From contig JBHGNT010000002.1 of assembly GCA_043228905.1 (NCBI GenBank), positions 9,548,001 through 9,612,000 on the forward strand: a stretch of DNA of 64,000 nucleotides, written 5' to 3'. A program made the position numbers and the translations under genes. The notes beneath the pieces were generated by a model. The model was not told the origin of the DNA, made no database searches, and saw only the letters and a program-made list of their open reading frames with translations. Numbering within the stretch: the first letter of the stretch is position 1; each line of letters starts with the position of its first letter. Origin of the DNA: Azolla caroliniana. Lineage: Eukaryota; Polypodiophyta. Of the stretch, positions 11,401 to 21,109 are shown in pieces.

Positions 11401-12481
11401 CGTCTCCGATGCCGGCAATCCGGCACGTACCTTCATTTCCCATCCGAACACAGCCATGCTCACCGGCTGTGTAGGATGAGAAGTATCTTCTCTCCGGGGT
11501 CAGGTGGAACGATGCTCCGGAATCGACCACCCAGGTCGTCTCATCGCCGGCAACGTTTAGCTCCCTCTCTTCGGTAATGAGCATTATATCTTCTTCACTT
11601 GCCGCGAGTGCCGTCGTTCCTTTCCGGTCCTGCCCTCGCCGATCCGGACCTCTCCGGTCCGTGGCTCCCCGGTATGCACCGTTTCTCTCCGGTGATTTCT
11701 TCGAATCGGTGTCGTCGGCTCCGTTGTCTTTTCGGTAATGCCGACAATTCTTCCGGAAGTGCCCCGGCTTCCCACAGTGGAAGCATGTGGGTCTTCCTCT
11801 TGACTGCGACCGGGTCCCCGACTTCTCCCGTCTCTGCGGACTCCGGTTCCATTGTCTTCCCCGTTCCGATTCGGTGAGCAGCGCCTTCGAGTCGGAGGCC
11901 GGTTCTTTATCTCTCCGACGCGCTTCTTCGTTCAAAATACTTGTCTTTACCGTTTGTAGAGACAAGTTATCTTCGGTGCAGGAGGTGCTGAGAGTCACCA
12001 CCAAGTTCTCCCAGCTGTCCGGCAATGTACACATCAGGATGATGGCTTGCATTGCATCCTCCAACGGGAACTTGATCGCCGCAAGCTGGTTCACGAATCC
12101 CATGAACGTGCTTACGTGTTCGACCATACTCTCGCCGTCCCGGTACTTGAGGTTCACTATCTTTCTCATCAGGGAGGTCCGGTTCAACGCATTCTTCCTC
12201 TCGTAGAGGCCCGACAGCTTCCTCCACATCTCATATGCGTTGGTGTCGTTTGCCACGTGTTGTAGAACGCTCACATCGACGTATTGCCGAATGGTTGCAA
12301 CGGCTTTCCGGTTCAGAAGCCTCCAATCCGTCTCAAGTACCCCCTTGGGTATTTCCGACCTGTCGATCGGTTCATACAGGTCCCGAACAATGAGCAGATC
12401 CTCCATCTTTATCTTCCAGTCGGCGTAGTTCTGCGCATTCAGCACCATCATCCCCGGCTGCCCGCTGCTGCCGCCTTCCAT
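8408..12481 (-). pseudogene. Element B Gag-Pol polyprotein, one nonsense codon
   Basis: Copia polyprotein of 1357 residues (1358 codons), starting at MEGGSSGQPG just after the primer-binding site. Order: Gag (residues 1-230), zinc knuckle CFHCGKPGHFRKNC (about 233-246), aspartic protease WVVDSGASFHLT (about 320), integrase zinc finger HKRLCHMSEKG...CTDCLAGK (about 430-470) and DDE core with FIDDHSRKLW, reverse transcriptase with YVDDMLIV, then RNase H with ALSTTEAEYMAA. Gag packages RNA, protease matures the products, RT/RNase H make cDNA and integrase inserts it. A TGA at 8941-8939 sits where related copies encode Arg in WILR, so RNase H is cut off. Otherwise it is open throughout. Confidence 0.95.
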
Positions 12482-12498
12482 TTTCTGTGTTAACCGTC

Positions 12499-12510
12499 GC
12501 TCTGATACCA
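12499..12510 (-). other. Primer-binding site of element B
   Basis: TGGTATCAGAGC on the minus strand, three bases inside the 5' LTR. It is complementary to the 3' end of plant initiator-Met tRNA, the standard copia primer. Confidence 0.9.
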
Positions 12511-12513
12511 CTT

Positions 12514-12778
12514 TGTTGAAAAACGGTGCTCGGCCACAACCGAGGAATAGGATCAACTCCAGAAAACAGGAAATACAAAGTACACGAAGACTATAGAGAG
12601 AAGAGTACACAGGATATTTTACGTGGAAAACCCTAAATGGGAAAAAACCACGGGAGTCCTCAACCTCCAACTATCACTATGAACAGAGATGTACAATGGT
12701 GAAGCTTCAAGGCAACAACCTTGAGCTCGCTGTCTTCGCCACAGACGGCGGTACTACACAGAGGCAACGACCTCTTCG

Positions 12779-12812
<34 letters not shown>

Positions 12813-13180
12813 ACGGCTGCTCTTGCTTCGCATGAAAAATAAGCAACAGATAAAAACTGTTTGCCCTAAGTCATATTTATACACATATGACTTTCGGGCT
12901 ATTTACAGATGTAGCCTCAAGGGCTCTTGGCAAACATATTCACAAATATGTCCCCGCATCCGGATCTCTCTCCGGGTACATTCGGCATCCGGCTCCGTAA
13001 CCGGGGTCTTCATCATCCGGTTCCGTAACCGGGTACTCTTCATCATCCGGATCCGCATCCGGGTACACTTCATCCGGCTTCATGCCGGGTACTCTTCATC
13101 ATCCGGTTCCGTAACCGCAACCGGGCTTGCCGTCATTTATCTCCGGGGACATCCCATCCGGAGGGACCGAAATCCCAACA
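12514..13180 (-). repeat. 5' LTR of element B
   Basis: 667 bp, matching the 3' LTR over its whole length by eye. It contains the promoter for the element. The CT run at 12779-12806 is slightly longer than in the 3' copy. Confidence 0.95.
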
Positions 13181-14881
13181 GGTTCTCATGGAAGGAATGC
13201 ATCTCCTCTTGCATGCCACTTAACCACTTTCAGTTGTGGGTGTTGTGTTTAGCTTCTTCAAACCTTTCTGGCTCCCCTTCATCGGTTAGCAGTACACGCT
13301 CTTCATCCGGAAATCTTCGGGGGGGTCTTCTCTCTCTTTCTTTCTTTCTCTGAGGGAGTATCTTCGGCCTCCATTCGGCACTATCGGTTCTTCTTCCACT
13401 TCTTCGGCCAAGTCAAATTTGGTTCCTCGTTCAGCCAGTTCCCCTTGTTCTTCAATCGGTTCTCGATTTTGTCGAGTATTAAATCGGCTGACTTGCTCGA
13501 AGTCGATTCGATCGAAATCGACTTCTACTCGATTCTGTCGAGCGTCGACTCGGCTCGATTCAGTAGTAGGAGACTTGTTCTCAATAATCCAATCAACTAT
13601 TGTCTTTTCCTCCATGAAGACAATCTCGCGGCTCCAGATCACTTTCTTCTATGCTAAGTTTGATAGCCGATAGCCGAATTCATCATTGTCGTAGTCCAGA
13701 AATATGCATGGCCAAGATTTCGGATTCAGCTTGCCCCCTCTAATCCTTTGCAACATATATATAGGCAAGATGGTTGAACATCCTTAGATGTCGGTAAGAC
13801 ATGTCTTTGCCACTCCACACCCTTTGTGGAATATCACCGTCCAAGGGTACTGAGGGTGATCGGTTTATGACATACGTTGTCGTCATCAGCGCCTCAACCC
13901 AGAACGTCTTCGGTAACTTTGCATGTGCAAGCATACTTCGGACCCTCTCCATTACGGTCCGGTTCATTCTCTCCACCAGCCCATTAAGATCTGGCGTCTT
14001 CGGCACGGAATACTCGAGACGGATTCCCTGTGCTCGGCAATATTCGTCAAACGGTCCGCATACTCTCCGCCATTGTCTGCTTGGACTGCCTTCAACTTTT
14101 GGCCAATTTCCCTCTCAACCCTCACTTGGAACTCTTTGAAGATGGATAACACCTGATCCTTCCTCTTCAGCACAGAATCCCACAACTTCCGTCTACAGTT
14201 GTCTATGAAGGTCAATACTGTGAACCAACATGCGACTTTGTATCCACGTAGCATACATCGGTATGCATGAGTTCCAATGGCATTTTCTTCGTCATCGGGG
14301 GCCTTCGATCGGAGCGTGGTTCTATTCTGTTTGTCGGCCAAGCAATCAACACACTTGTCCAAATGCACTTTCTTTACCTTCGGTAGCAGTTCCTTTTTGG
14401 CTAGCATCCGCATTCCCTTCTGGCTCATGTTGCATAGCCTCTTGTGCCACAACTCACCAATTGTGCCAACTGCCATGTTCACTTTCCCTCGACATAATCG
14501 AGGATTCATTATGTACAATGTGTTGGTTTTCCGGGCTCGGGCCACGATCAGGCTCCCCTTGCAGAACTTCATGTTGTCATTCCAGATGTTACCCATGTAG
14601 CCTTCATCATCTAGCCAATCGGCTAATATCAAGTTCAGTAGAACTTCCGGAACGTGCCGAACATCTCTCAACACTAGTCTGCACCCGGTCAATGTCATCA
14701 GACACACATCTCCAATGCTAACAATTCGGCATGCTCCTTCATGATCATGGTCTCCGGGCTTGTATGATGAGAAGCACTTTCGGTTAAGGGTTAGGTGAAA
14801 CGACGCACCCGAATCGACCACCCATGTCGATTCTTCGCCGGCGAGATTGACCTCATTTTGTTCACTAATGAACAACAACAC
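13181..14881 (-). pseudogene. Element A protease and integrase (broken)
   Basis: The minus strand shows WVVDSGASFHLTLNRK (protease, from about 14820), DVRHVPEVLLNLI, LWHKRLCNMSQKGM and CVDCLADKQN (integrase zinc finger). Next come ERMNRTVMERVRSMLAHAKL (integrase core end, about 13970) and the linker with GGRRYSLRERKKE (about 13370). Frames change near 13964-14100 and again at 13740 and 13642. The acidic/Ser-rich linker between integrase and RT is where element B inserted (GGTTC). Confidence 0.85.
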
Positions 14882-15696
14882 CTCTTCACTCGTGGCAATT
14901 ACTGAGGTGTTCTTTTTGTCTGGTATTTTCTTCGTCTCGACACCATCAGCTCCCCCTATCTACTTTCAAAAGTGTCGGTAATTCTTTTGGAAGTGCCCCA
15001 ACTTCCCACAATAGAAGCATGTGGGCCTTCCCCTCGACTTCTCTCGATTCCGGGGACTTCAATTTCGGCCTCTTCCTTGATTCGTGTCACTCTCTATGAC
15101 TAAGGCCTTCGGATCAGTATTGGACTCTCGATCCTTTCGACAAGCTTCTTCATTAAATAAGCTCGACTTCACCTGCTCTAGGAATAGATGCTTCCCTTGT
15201 GGTCCCGCGTTGCCTAATGTGACAACCAGCTTTTCCCAGCTTTCCGGAAGGATCCCAGCAATAGTGTTAATACCTCGTCGGCAAGAGGTACTTTTAGAGA
15301 GGTGTTTTGATTCATCAGTCCTTGGAAAGCATTAATGTGCTCTACCATGCTGGATCCATCTTGGTATCACAGTCTCACGATTTTTCTAAAAACTAAAACT
15401 CTATTCATGGCATTCTTGTTTTCGAACATCACGTTATTCTTCTAGAGGACGTCCACAATCATCTCTTCATCAAAGTTATTGTATAGACTCATGTCTATAT
15501 AACACCTTATATATGTTACCACCTTCAAATGTATGACTTCCCAAGTCGATGCATCGATCTTGTCTGGTCTTTTATCTCCGAACTGCACCGGCAGCCAAAG
15601 GTCTTTGCACACAACCATGTCTCTCATCTTTGACTTCCACACTGAGTAGTTAGAGCCGGTTAACTTGAACATGCCACAGAACAAGTCTTCCATCAC
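14882..15696 (-). pseudogene. Element A Gag (broken)
   Basis: Gag starts MMEDLFCGMFKLTGSNYS at 15696 and continues WKSKMRDMVVCKDLWLPV. Further down, a CCHC knuckle region is recognisable around 14990-15030. The Gag N-terminus differs clearly from those of B and C (MEGGxxGxPGM), so A is a separate copia family. Confidence 0.75.
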
Positions 15697-15706
15697 TCTG
15701 ATACCA
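15695..15706 (-). other. Primer-binding site of element A
   Basis: TGGTATCAGAGT on the minus strand next to the 5' LTR. It differs from the site of element B by one base at the end. Confidence 0.85.
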
Positions 15707-15709
15707 CTT

Positions 15710-16277
15710 TGTTAGGATCGACCGACCACAACCGGTTTTGACATTCGTATATTTGGGTGCAAAGAAAAGGAGCAAGGTAATGCATAGATAGAAATGAGCA
15801 GCAGAAAACAAAAAACAGAGACATGTCAAGATATTTAACGTGGAAAACCTGAACTGGGAAAAACCATGGGGGTCCACGAACCCCAAGAAACATAATCACT
15901 AATAATGAGGAGAAATACAAATAAGAAGCTTGGAAGCAACGACCTCGAGATCTTCTTCGTCTAACGGACGGTTGTTGAGTTACTACTCTCACTCTCTCTC
16001 ACACTCTCACAGTTACAGAGGCAACTCCCTCACACGTAACTATACAACAAAGATCAACTACTACCAAACATAAAGTTTTCCCTAGTTGCTTATATACTAA
16101 AACAACTTTCAGGCTATTTACAAATATAGCCCACAAGGGCCACATTCAGACTATTTACATATATATGGTCTCCCGATTTCGGTTTCAATTTTTGATCTTA
16201 GCCTCAGCCAAAATACTCATTCACTCCATCAGATTCGGTTCCTTCTCTTCCCATCCGGAGGGATTTGTTTCCCATCA
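15710..16277 (-). repeat. 5' LTR of element A
   Basis: 568 bp from TGTTAGGATCGACCG to GTTTCCCATCA. Compared with the 3' copy it has scattered substitutions and small length changes, including the final ATCA in place of AACA. The insertion is clearly older than B. Confidence 0.9.
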
Positions 16278-16841
16278 CTTCTTAAGAAATGTGATTCTAG
16301 ATTCCAAGTCTTTAAACTGAAGGACTAAGGCTCTCTTCCTAGTTGTGTCACGTCGAGCCCTCCAAGTTTTGGTGATTGGTAGGGCCTCTATGTACCCAAA
16401 CATTTTCCCAAGTGTTTGTGCATCTTCGTCAGGGGATGCACCTTCCTTGAGTCCAATGACACATACATTTAAGCGTTGTTCATGATGCATTTTCTCTTCT
16501 TCAAGGGTAGTGTTAACAATATTTTCATCTTTTATCTCCTTTTTAATGTTTCGTTTTACAATGTCTACCCAACCTATTTTAGCTAACTCCATCTCATTTT
16601 TAACTTCCGCTTTAACTTTTTTACTTTCTTCCTTTATATCCTCTATGGAGGATATTTCACCATCTTCCCTAGATACCTCGAGGTCATTAAGTTGTTTCTT
16701 AAGGTTGTTTTTTAATACTTTAAGTTTATGTATTTCGGCCTTAAGGGCGTCTTTTTCCTCTCTGTCTTTTTTCTTGTGGGTTTCGGCTTCTTTTCCCCAT
16801 TTTTGCATATCATTCTCTATTTTTGCTAAACAATTAAACAT
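16275..16841 (-). pseudogene. LINE 1 ORF1, coiled-coil nucleic-acid binding protein
   Basis: An open 188-codon stretch starting MFNCLAKIENDMQKW. A Lys/Glu-rich coiled coil (about residues 15-85) is followed by a globular part with RLNVCVIGLKEG and LGKMFGYIEALP. This is the layout of LINE ORF1 proteins, which coat the RNA. The reading continues at 5105 downward after element A is removed. The region upstream (16842-17244) holds no clear 5' end. Confidence 0.6.
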
Positions 16842-17244
16842 ATCTAAAAAGTCTTCTTTACTTATAGCCTCATCTTACATCTCCTTATGTTCTTTAGTTC
16901 ATTTAGATGTCATTTTGGTGTCAATATGAATTAAAGATAAAAGAAATGGGTGGAAGACTTAGCCGAGCTTGTTTGCACATTGCATTCACATTCAGTTCGC
17001 ACATAACACGCAATGAGCATGCCGAAAGAACCCACCAAAGAAGGCACACACTCAAAGTGAAACGCACACACCTCAAAGGTCCAACAAAGATGCACTTTAC
17101 AATGGTACAAACAAGAATGCATACAAGAACGCATGCCACACATGCACATGCAAGGGGCACCTGACGATGACAGCTGACGACGACAACACAATAGCATGGC
17201 AACATATGACGACGACACAACAACATGGAAACACACACACACAC
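16842..17244. other. Non-coding, possibly the LINE 1 5' region
   Basis: CA-rich DNA with CGACGACGACA and CACACACACACA runs near 17180-17245. The open frames seen here are Cys-rich artefacts of the CA composition. No gene or clear element border is visible. Confidence 0.4.
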
Positions 17245-18345
17245 ATTATATTATCATCTTCGGAGGTCAAATATGATATATGAGACCAGAAATATTACAT
17301 TTCACGTGATACGTGTGAGAGTATTGACTCTCGATGTTCAAGACCTTTACCAATGAATGTGGCAATCGACAGTGCACATTGTGGTTGTGAGAGAAATTCT
17401 TGCAAGGATTGGGCTCAGTTGAAGAGATGTGGAAAGCATGGTCGAATATGATCAAAGGCAGAGCATTGTATCAAAGTGTGATACTCAGACTCGCGAACTT
17501 GTTGAGGGCAAAGTGCGCATAGCCGAACACTCTCATCACTTGTGCCCTAATGCCTTGTCTCACATCGCAATGCATGTGAGCTAAGTCGCATGGAAGCAAT
17601 GGTTCGAATGGTAGATAATGGGATGGGCTCTAACATGTATCGATGTGTACAGTTTCCCTGTTCTACAAAGAATATGTTTTTGTAGTTAGGTGCAACATGT
17701 GTAGTATAATGTGTGAAGCGTGAGCCTCCACTTTGTCCCATGTCATGATACATTGGCATTGCAAAAAGGCCTCATTTATAAAGGAATCTAGTGATCCATC
17801 ATGAAGCAAGTGTCTCGCATCCCATCTACCAAACCATTTTTCTATGTCTTGCATCCAACCGGAACACAAAATTTTGCTTTTATGTGTCTTTTGGATCTTT
17901 TTGCTTGCTTCCCATGCAATTCTAGGAAGTCGATGTGAGGGAGTTTTTTGAACCTTAAGCATGTATTCAACAACCCTTTCCATGCCCATGATCTCAATGG
18001 GAAGCGATCCCGTCTCAAGGAGGAGGGTGTAGGGTGTTTGTTTCTTAACTTGTAGAAACTTTGTAAGAAAATGTTTTTGGACATTTTCAAACTCTTTCCA
18101 CATAGATTTAAGGATGCTACCGCCCCATACTTCCACCCCATGGAGAAAAACCAGTGTCACCAAAGTGTCGAAAAGATATTTCTTGAGGACCCAACACTTA
18201 ATATCTCCAAGATTGCATGTGTTCTCAAATGCATAGTATGCTCGCTTACCCGCCTCTAAGCGGCGTGTAGCACATTCATTCCATCTATGATTTGAAGGAA
18301 CTTCAAGGCCAAGATATTTGAAGCTTTCCACACATTCAAGTGGCT
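17245..18345 (-). mobile_element. LINE family 2, 5'-truncated copy 1
   Basis: The minus-strand frame 18331-17663 encodes an RT C-terminal half: ESFKYLGLEVPSNHRWNE, LHGVEVWGGSILKSMWKE, TPYTLLLETGSLPIEIMG. The YLG block and the LxGxExWGxS block are standard landmarks after the RT palm of LINEs. The palm itself is missing, so the copy is 5'-truncated. The 3' end lies near 17245, where sequence shared with 19571 starts (ATCTTCGGAGGTCAAATATG). Confidence 0.75.
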
Positions 18346-19139
18346 AATTGTTGTACATAATGCATAATCTTCACAAGCATAATCTTGTTTTAGAGCTATC
18401 GACACTTAATTTAGTATGCATGCAAATTTTTTAACACCGGGTCATTTGTAACAGGTAATATGTCGCATTCCTTTATTGATAAATACATGAAATGTCAAAA
18501 ATTACCATTTTTGAATAAACTTTCACGAATGTATCATGCATGCGCACATGATTTTTAAAAACATCACTCAAAAAGGCAGTTAATATTTTTAAGATTACAA
18601 ATTTAACCGATATTTTCTCAATTCATACACAAATTTATGCTAATCTTAGATAAGATGACGGGAATGCATCCAACTATAATTGTAATATGCTTCATTGTAC
18701 ATAATGTTAAATTCGAATCCAACTTAACATATTTAGAAATGCAATTTTGTTACTATATTTGTCTCTAAATCTTGTAACAATTGCTATGCCGATTTTGTAA
18801 ATTGGATTTTTGGATTAATTAGAAAAACTTTCCCAAACGAATATCTCACGATATACCACGCATGCCCAAAAACCACTACGAACATTATATGCCAATCATA
18901 CATGAACAACGTGAATGTATTATCATGTGAGCAACCATGTTGACTTAATATTATTGTGTTTACTCGAAACTAAATTACCAAGATTAAAGACAACATAAAT
19001 CATAGAATAAAGACTAAATCCAATTATATTAATCGAGAAACAATTATAACAACATTTGTCATACAAATTATACTTCACCACATACTTTACAAGTTAACCT
19101 TTGTAAACATATGATATACTCTCTGAATCAGATGTCATG
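18346..19139. other. No gene seen
   Basis: AT-rich DNA. I found no long frame, tRNA, LTR or tandem array here. Confidence 0.5.
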
Positions 19140-19208
19140 AAATGCAAGACTCAAACCCATGACCTTATGTTACATGGGTCAAGCTCTTGACCATTAGACT
19201 ATATGTTG
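19140..19208 (-). repeat. tRNA-like relic (A and B boxes), SINE head or tRNA fossil
   Basis: On the minus strand, TATAGTCTAATGGTCAAG (19203-19186) resembles a pol III A box. GGTCATGGGTTTGAGTC (19164-19148) resembles a B box (consensus GGTTCGANTCC), at tRNA-like spacing. No clean acceptor stem can be folded by eye. A tRNA-derived SINE head is the simplest reading. Confidence 0.4.
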
Positions 19209-19276
19209 TAATACGAAAGATATTATTTTCATTTAAGTTTTACTAAAGAAAATTGATGTATATTCCAGATTTCTCT

Positions 19277-19322
19277 AGAACATTCTAGAAACTTCAAGAG
19301 TACTCCCGAGAACACTATAAAA
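19277..19322 (+). promoter_or_regulatory. Four-unit heat shock element plus TATA box
   Basis: Four alternating pentamers AGAAC-ATTCT-AGAAA-CTTCA (19277-19296) form a perfect nGAAn/nTTCn heat shock element. TATAAAAGG follows at 19316-19324, 20 bp downstream. Heat-shock factors bind such arrays, in HSP promoters and in some heat-activated copia LTRs. No matching gene or LTR frame lies downstream; within 120 bp there is a TC microsatellite and then LINE remnant. It is probably a promoter fossil. Confidence 0.5.
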
Positions 19323-19428
19323 GGAGGCACAAGGCATTATTTCGAACCAAATCAGTTCAACGCTAGTCTTAACCCTCCTAAGCTACTATTGTATATTCTC
19401 TTAACATAATATATATCTTTTGTTATCA

Positions 19429-19431
<3 letters not shown>

Positions 19432-19478
<47 letters not shown>

Positions 19479-19495
19479 ACTCACTCACTCACTCT
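19432..19495. repeat. TC/ACTC microsatellite
   Basis: A long TC run (about 19433-19472) followed by CACTCACTCACTCACTC. Confidence 0.95.
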
Positions 19496-19570
19496 TTCCT
19501 TCTCTCGAGAGTTCTACACCTCCCTTAGTACTAATCCTCATCTTTTAGTACTAATTCCTTCTCTGTCTTA

Positions 19571-20211
19571 GTACAAATAGATAGATTCTATTATCGTCTT
19601 CGGAGGTCAAATATGGTCTATGAGACCGAAAATATTACATTTCACGTAATAAATGTAAAAGAGAATAACAGCTCTGGATATTCAAGAACTTTATAATCGA
19701 GAGTTGCACATTGTGGTTGCGAGAGAAGTTCATGCAAGGGTTGAGCTTGGTTGAAGATGTGTGGAAAGTATGGTTGAATATGATCAAAGGCATAGCATTG
19801 TATCAAAGTGTGATACTCTGACTCTTGAACTTGTTGAGGGCAAAGTGTGCACAGTCAACCACTCTCATCACTTATGCCCCAACGCCCCATCTCATATCGT
19901 AATGCATGTGACCTAAGTCACATGGAAGCAATGGTTTGAATGGCAGACAACAGGATGTGCTCTAACATGTATCGATTTGTATGGTTTCCTATTCTGCAAA
20001 GAATATGGTTTTGTAGTTAGGTGCAACATGTGTAGTATAATGTGTAAAGCGTGAGCCTCCATATTTGTCCCATATCATGATACATTAGCATTGCAAAAAG
20101 GCCTCATTTCATAGGAATCTAGTGAAGCATCATGAAGCAAGTGTGGTGCATCCCACCTACTAAACCATTTTCCATCTCTTGCATCTAGAGAGAGAGAGAG
20201 AGAGAGAGAGA
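19571..20211 (-). mobile_element. LINE family 2, 3' fragment, copy 2
   Basis: It shares long imperfect identity with 17249-17850 in the same orientation: the 3' end ATCTTCGGAGGTCAAATATG, then GTGCAACATGTGTAGTATAATGTG, then the C-terminal frame HLLHDASLDS. The match stops at an AG microsatellite (20187-20211), so it is a shorter 5' truncation than copy 1. Confidence 0.75.
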
Positions 20212-20425
20212 AGGCCATTGTGTGGAGCATTAGATAGAATTGTAGCCTCTTGACTCCTCTCTTGTTAATCATGCACAACATTATGTCAATCACACAAGAA
20301 ACTCGAGAGTAAGTCAAACATGTTAGTTGGCAATCTCCACAAATGGGTAGGTAAGTAGGTGGTTCCATAACCTTTACTCATCATCTTTCATCAAATCTCA
20401 TCTACCCTTCCACCATTGTGATAAC

Positions 20426-21081
20426 TGTTAGGAATATGTCCCTCCAGTGGGAGGAGCCGACTGCTCAGAGAGAGCCGACAGTCGAAGACAGGGAGCAATC
20501 GACTGATCGGATGAGAACCGATGGTTGAGGAATCGACTTAGAGAGAGTTAATCGAGGTCGAAGACACAATCAGCTAGTCGGGCCGACTAGATGGTCGATG
20601 ACCAGGCCGACTAGTCGAACCGACTCAGCAGTCAACGAATGAGTCAGTTGATTAGTAAGGTTACTATTATTATTATTGGATAATAATAATGGCCATGACT
20701 GTAAATAGCCCAGTCTGTGTATTAGTATAAATACACCTAGGGAAAATAGATGCATGCATGTGTGTATGTGTAAGTCTCTGTGGTGTAGCGTGGGAGAGAA
20801 GAGAAAAGAGTGTGAGGGAGCGTGAGTGAGTGAGCGGCGCCATAGTTGTGATCAGAACAGCATACGCCAAGAGTCCTTCGGGGTTGTTTACACTCTATGT
20901 AGAGAGTGTTGTACTTTGATCTCGTTTTTGTATATTGACTGTATAGTGAAGCTCCATTCTTTGTGGTTTTCACCCATTCTAGGGTTTCCACATTAAATCT
21001 GTATACACTATTTTCTATGCTTCAGAGTTGTGTATTTCAGCATATTCCTTTTATTGTGGTTTGACGATTCGTTTCTAAACA
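20426..21081 (+). repeat. 5' LTR of element C
   Basis: TGTTAGGAATATGTCCC to TTTCTAAACA. The first third is rich in repeats of the CGACT/GTCGA type. A TATAAATACACC promoter box lies near 20732. Confidence 0.92.
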
Positions 21082-21084
21082 AAC

Positions 21085-21096
21085 TGGTATCAGAGC
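21085..21096 (+). other. Primer-binding site of element C
   Basis: TGGTATCAGAGC, three bases after the 5' LTR; initiator-Met tRNA type. Confidence 0.9.
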
Positions 21097-21109
21097 TTGA
21101 GGTGCAAGC

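Larger units (their letters stand above)
7733..13180 (-). mobile_element. Ty1/copia element B, complete and young
   Basis: A full 5448-bp element inserted into element A, with a perfect GGTTC duplication at 7728-7732 and 13181-13185. The 3' LTR (7733-8397, 665 bp) and 5' LTR (12514-13180, 667 bp) look the same by eye apart from two bases in a CT run. The initiator-Met primer-binding site is at 12499-12510. The internal region is one frame for the whole Gag-Pol, broken by a single TGA. It is probably the most recent insertion in the window. Confidence 0.96.
5106..16277 (-). mobile_element. Ty1/copia element A, old, with nested inserts
   Basis: Bounded by LTRs at 5106-5653 (3') and 15710-16277 (5') and flanked by a perfect 5-bp duplication CTTCT (5101-5105 and 16278-16282). 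A TGGTATCAGAG-type primer-binding site lies just inside the 5' LTR at 15695-15706. The internal region is interrupted twice by family B: a solo LTR at 6120-6788 and a full element at 7733-13180. Domain order is Gag, protease, integrase, reverse transcriptase, RNase H, so it is copia. All domains carry frameshifts or stops. Confidence 0.93.
1363..16841 (-). mobile_element. LINE family 1, copy 1, split by copia element A
   Basis: A non-LTR retrotransposon on the minus strand. ORF1 (16841 to 16283) and its continuation at 5105 downward are separated only by element A with its CTTCT target duplication. Removing the insert restores the reading frame ...FLKK|RPILRG. Below it come an apurinic-type endonuclease (about 4740-4389), a reverse transcriptase (about 4352-2397) and a C-terminal Cys/His finger (ending 1363). 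Frameshifts and stops scatter the domains over several frames, so the copy is dead. The element was already in place when A inserted. Confidence 0.8.

Noticed and set aside
9437-12493. Many plus-strand open frames of 60-190 codons opposite element B Gag-Pol
   Set aside because: Shadows of the GC-rich minus-strand polyprotein; no family motifs and no start or splice logic.
16907-17244. Cys-rich small frames that resemble secreted cysteine-rich peptides
   Set aside because: Caused by CA/TG repeats; no signal peptide with a sensible start, and both strands and two frames look alike.
19140-19208. Functional tRNA gene
   Set aside because: A and B boxes are recognisable but no acceptor stem or clean cloverleaf can be drawn.
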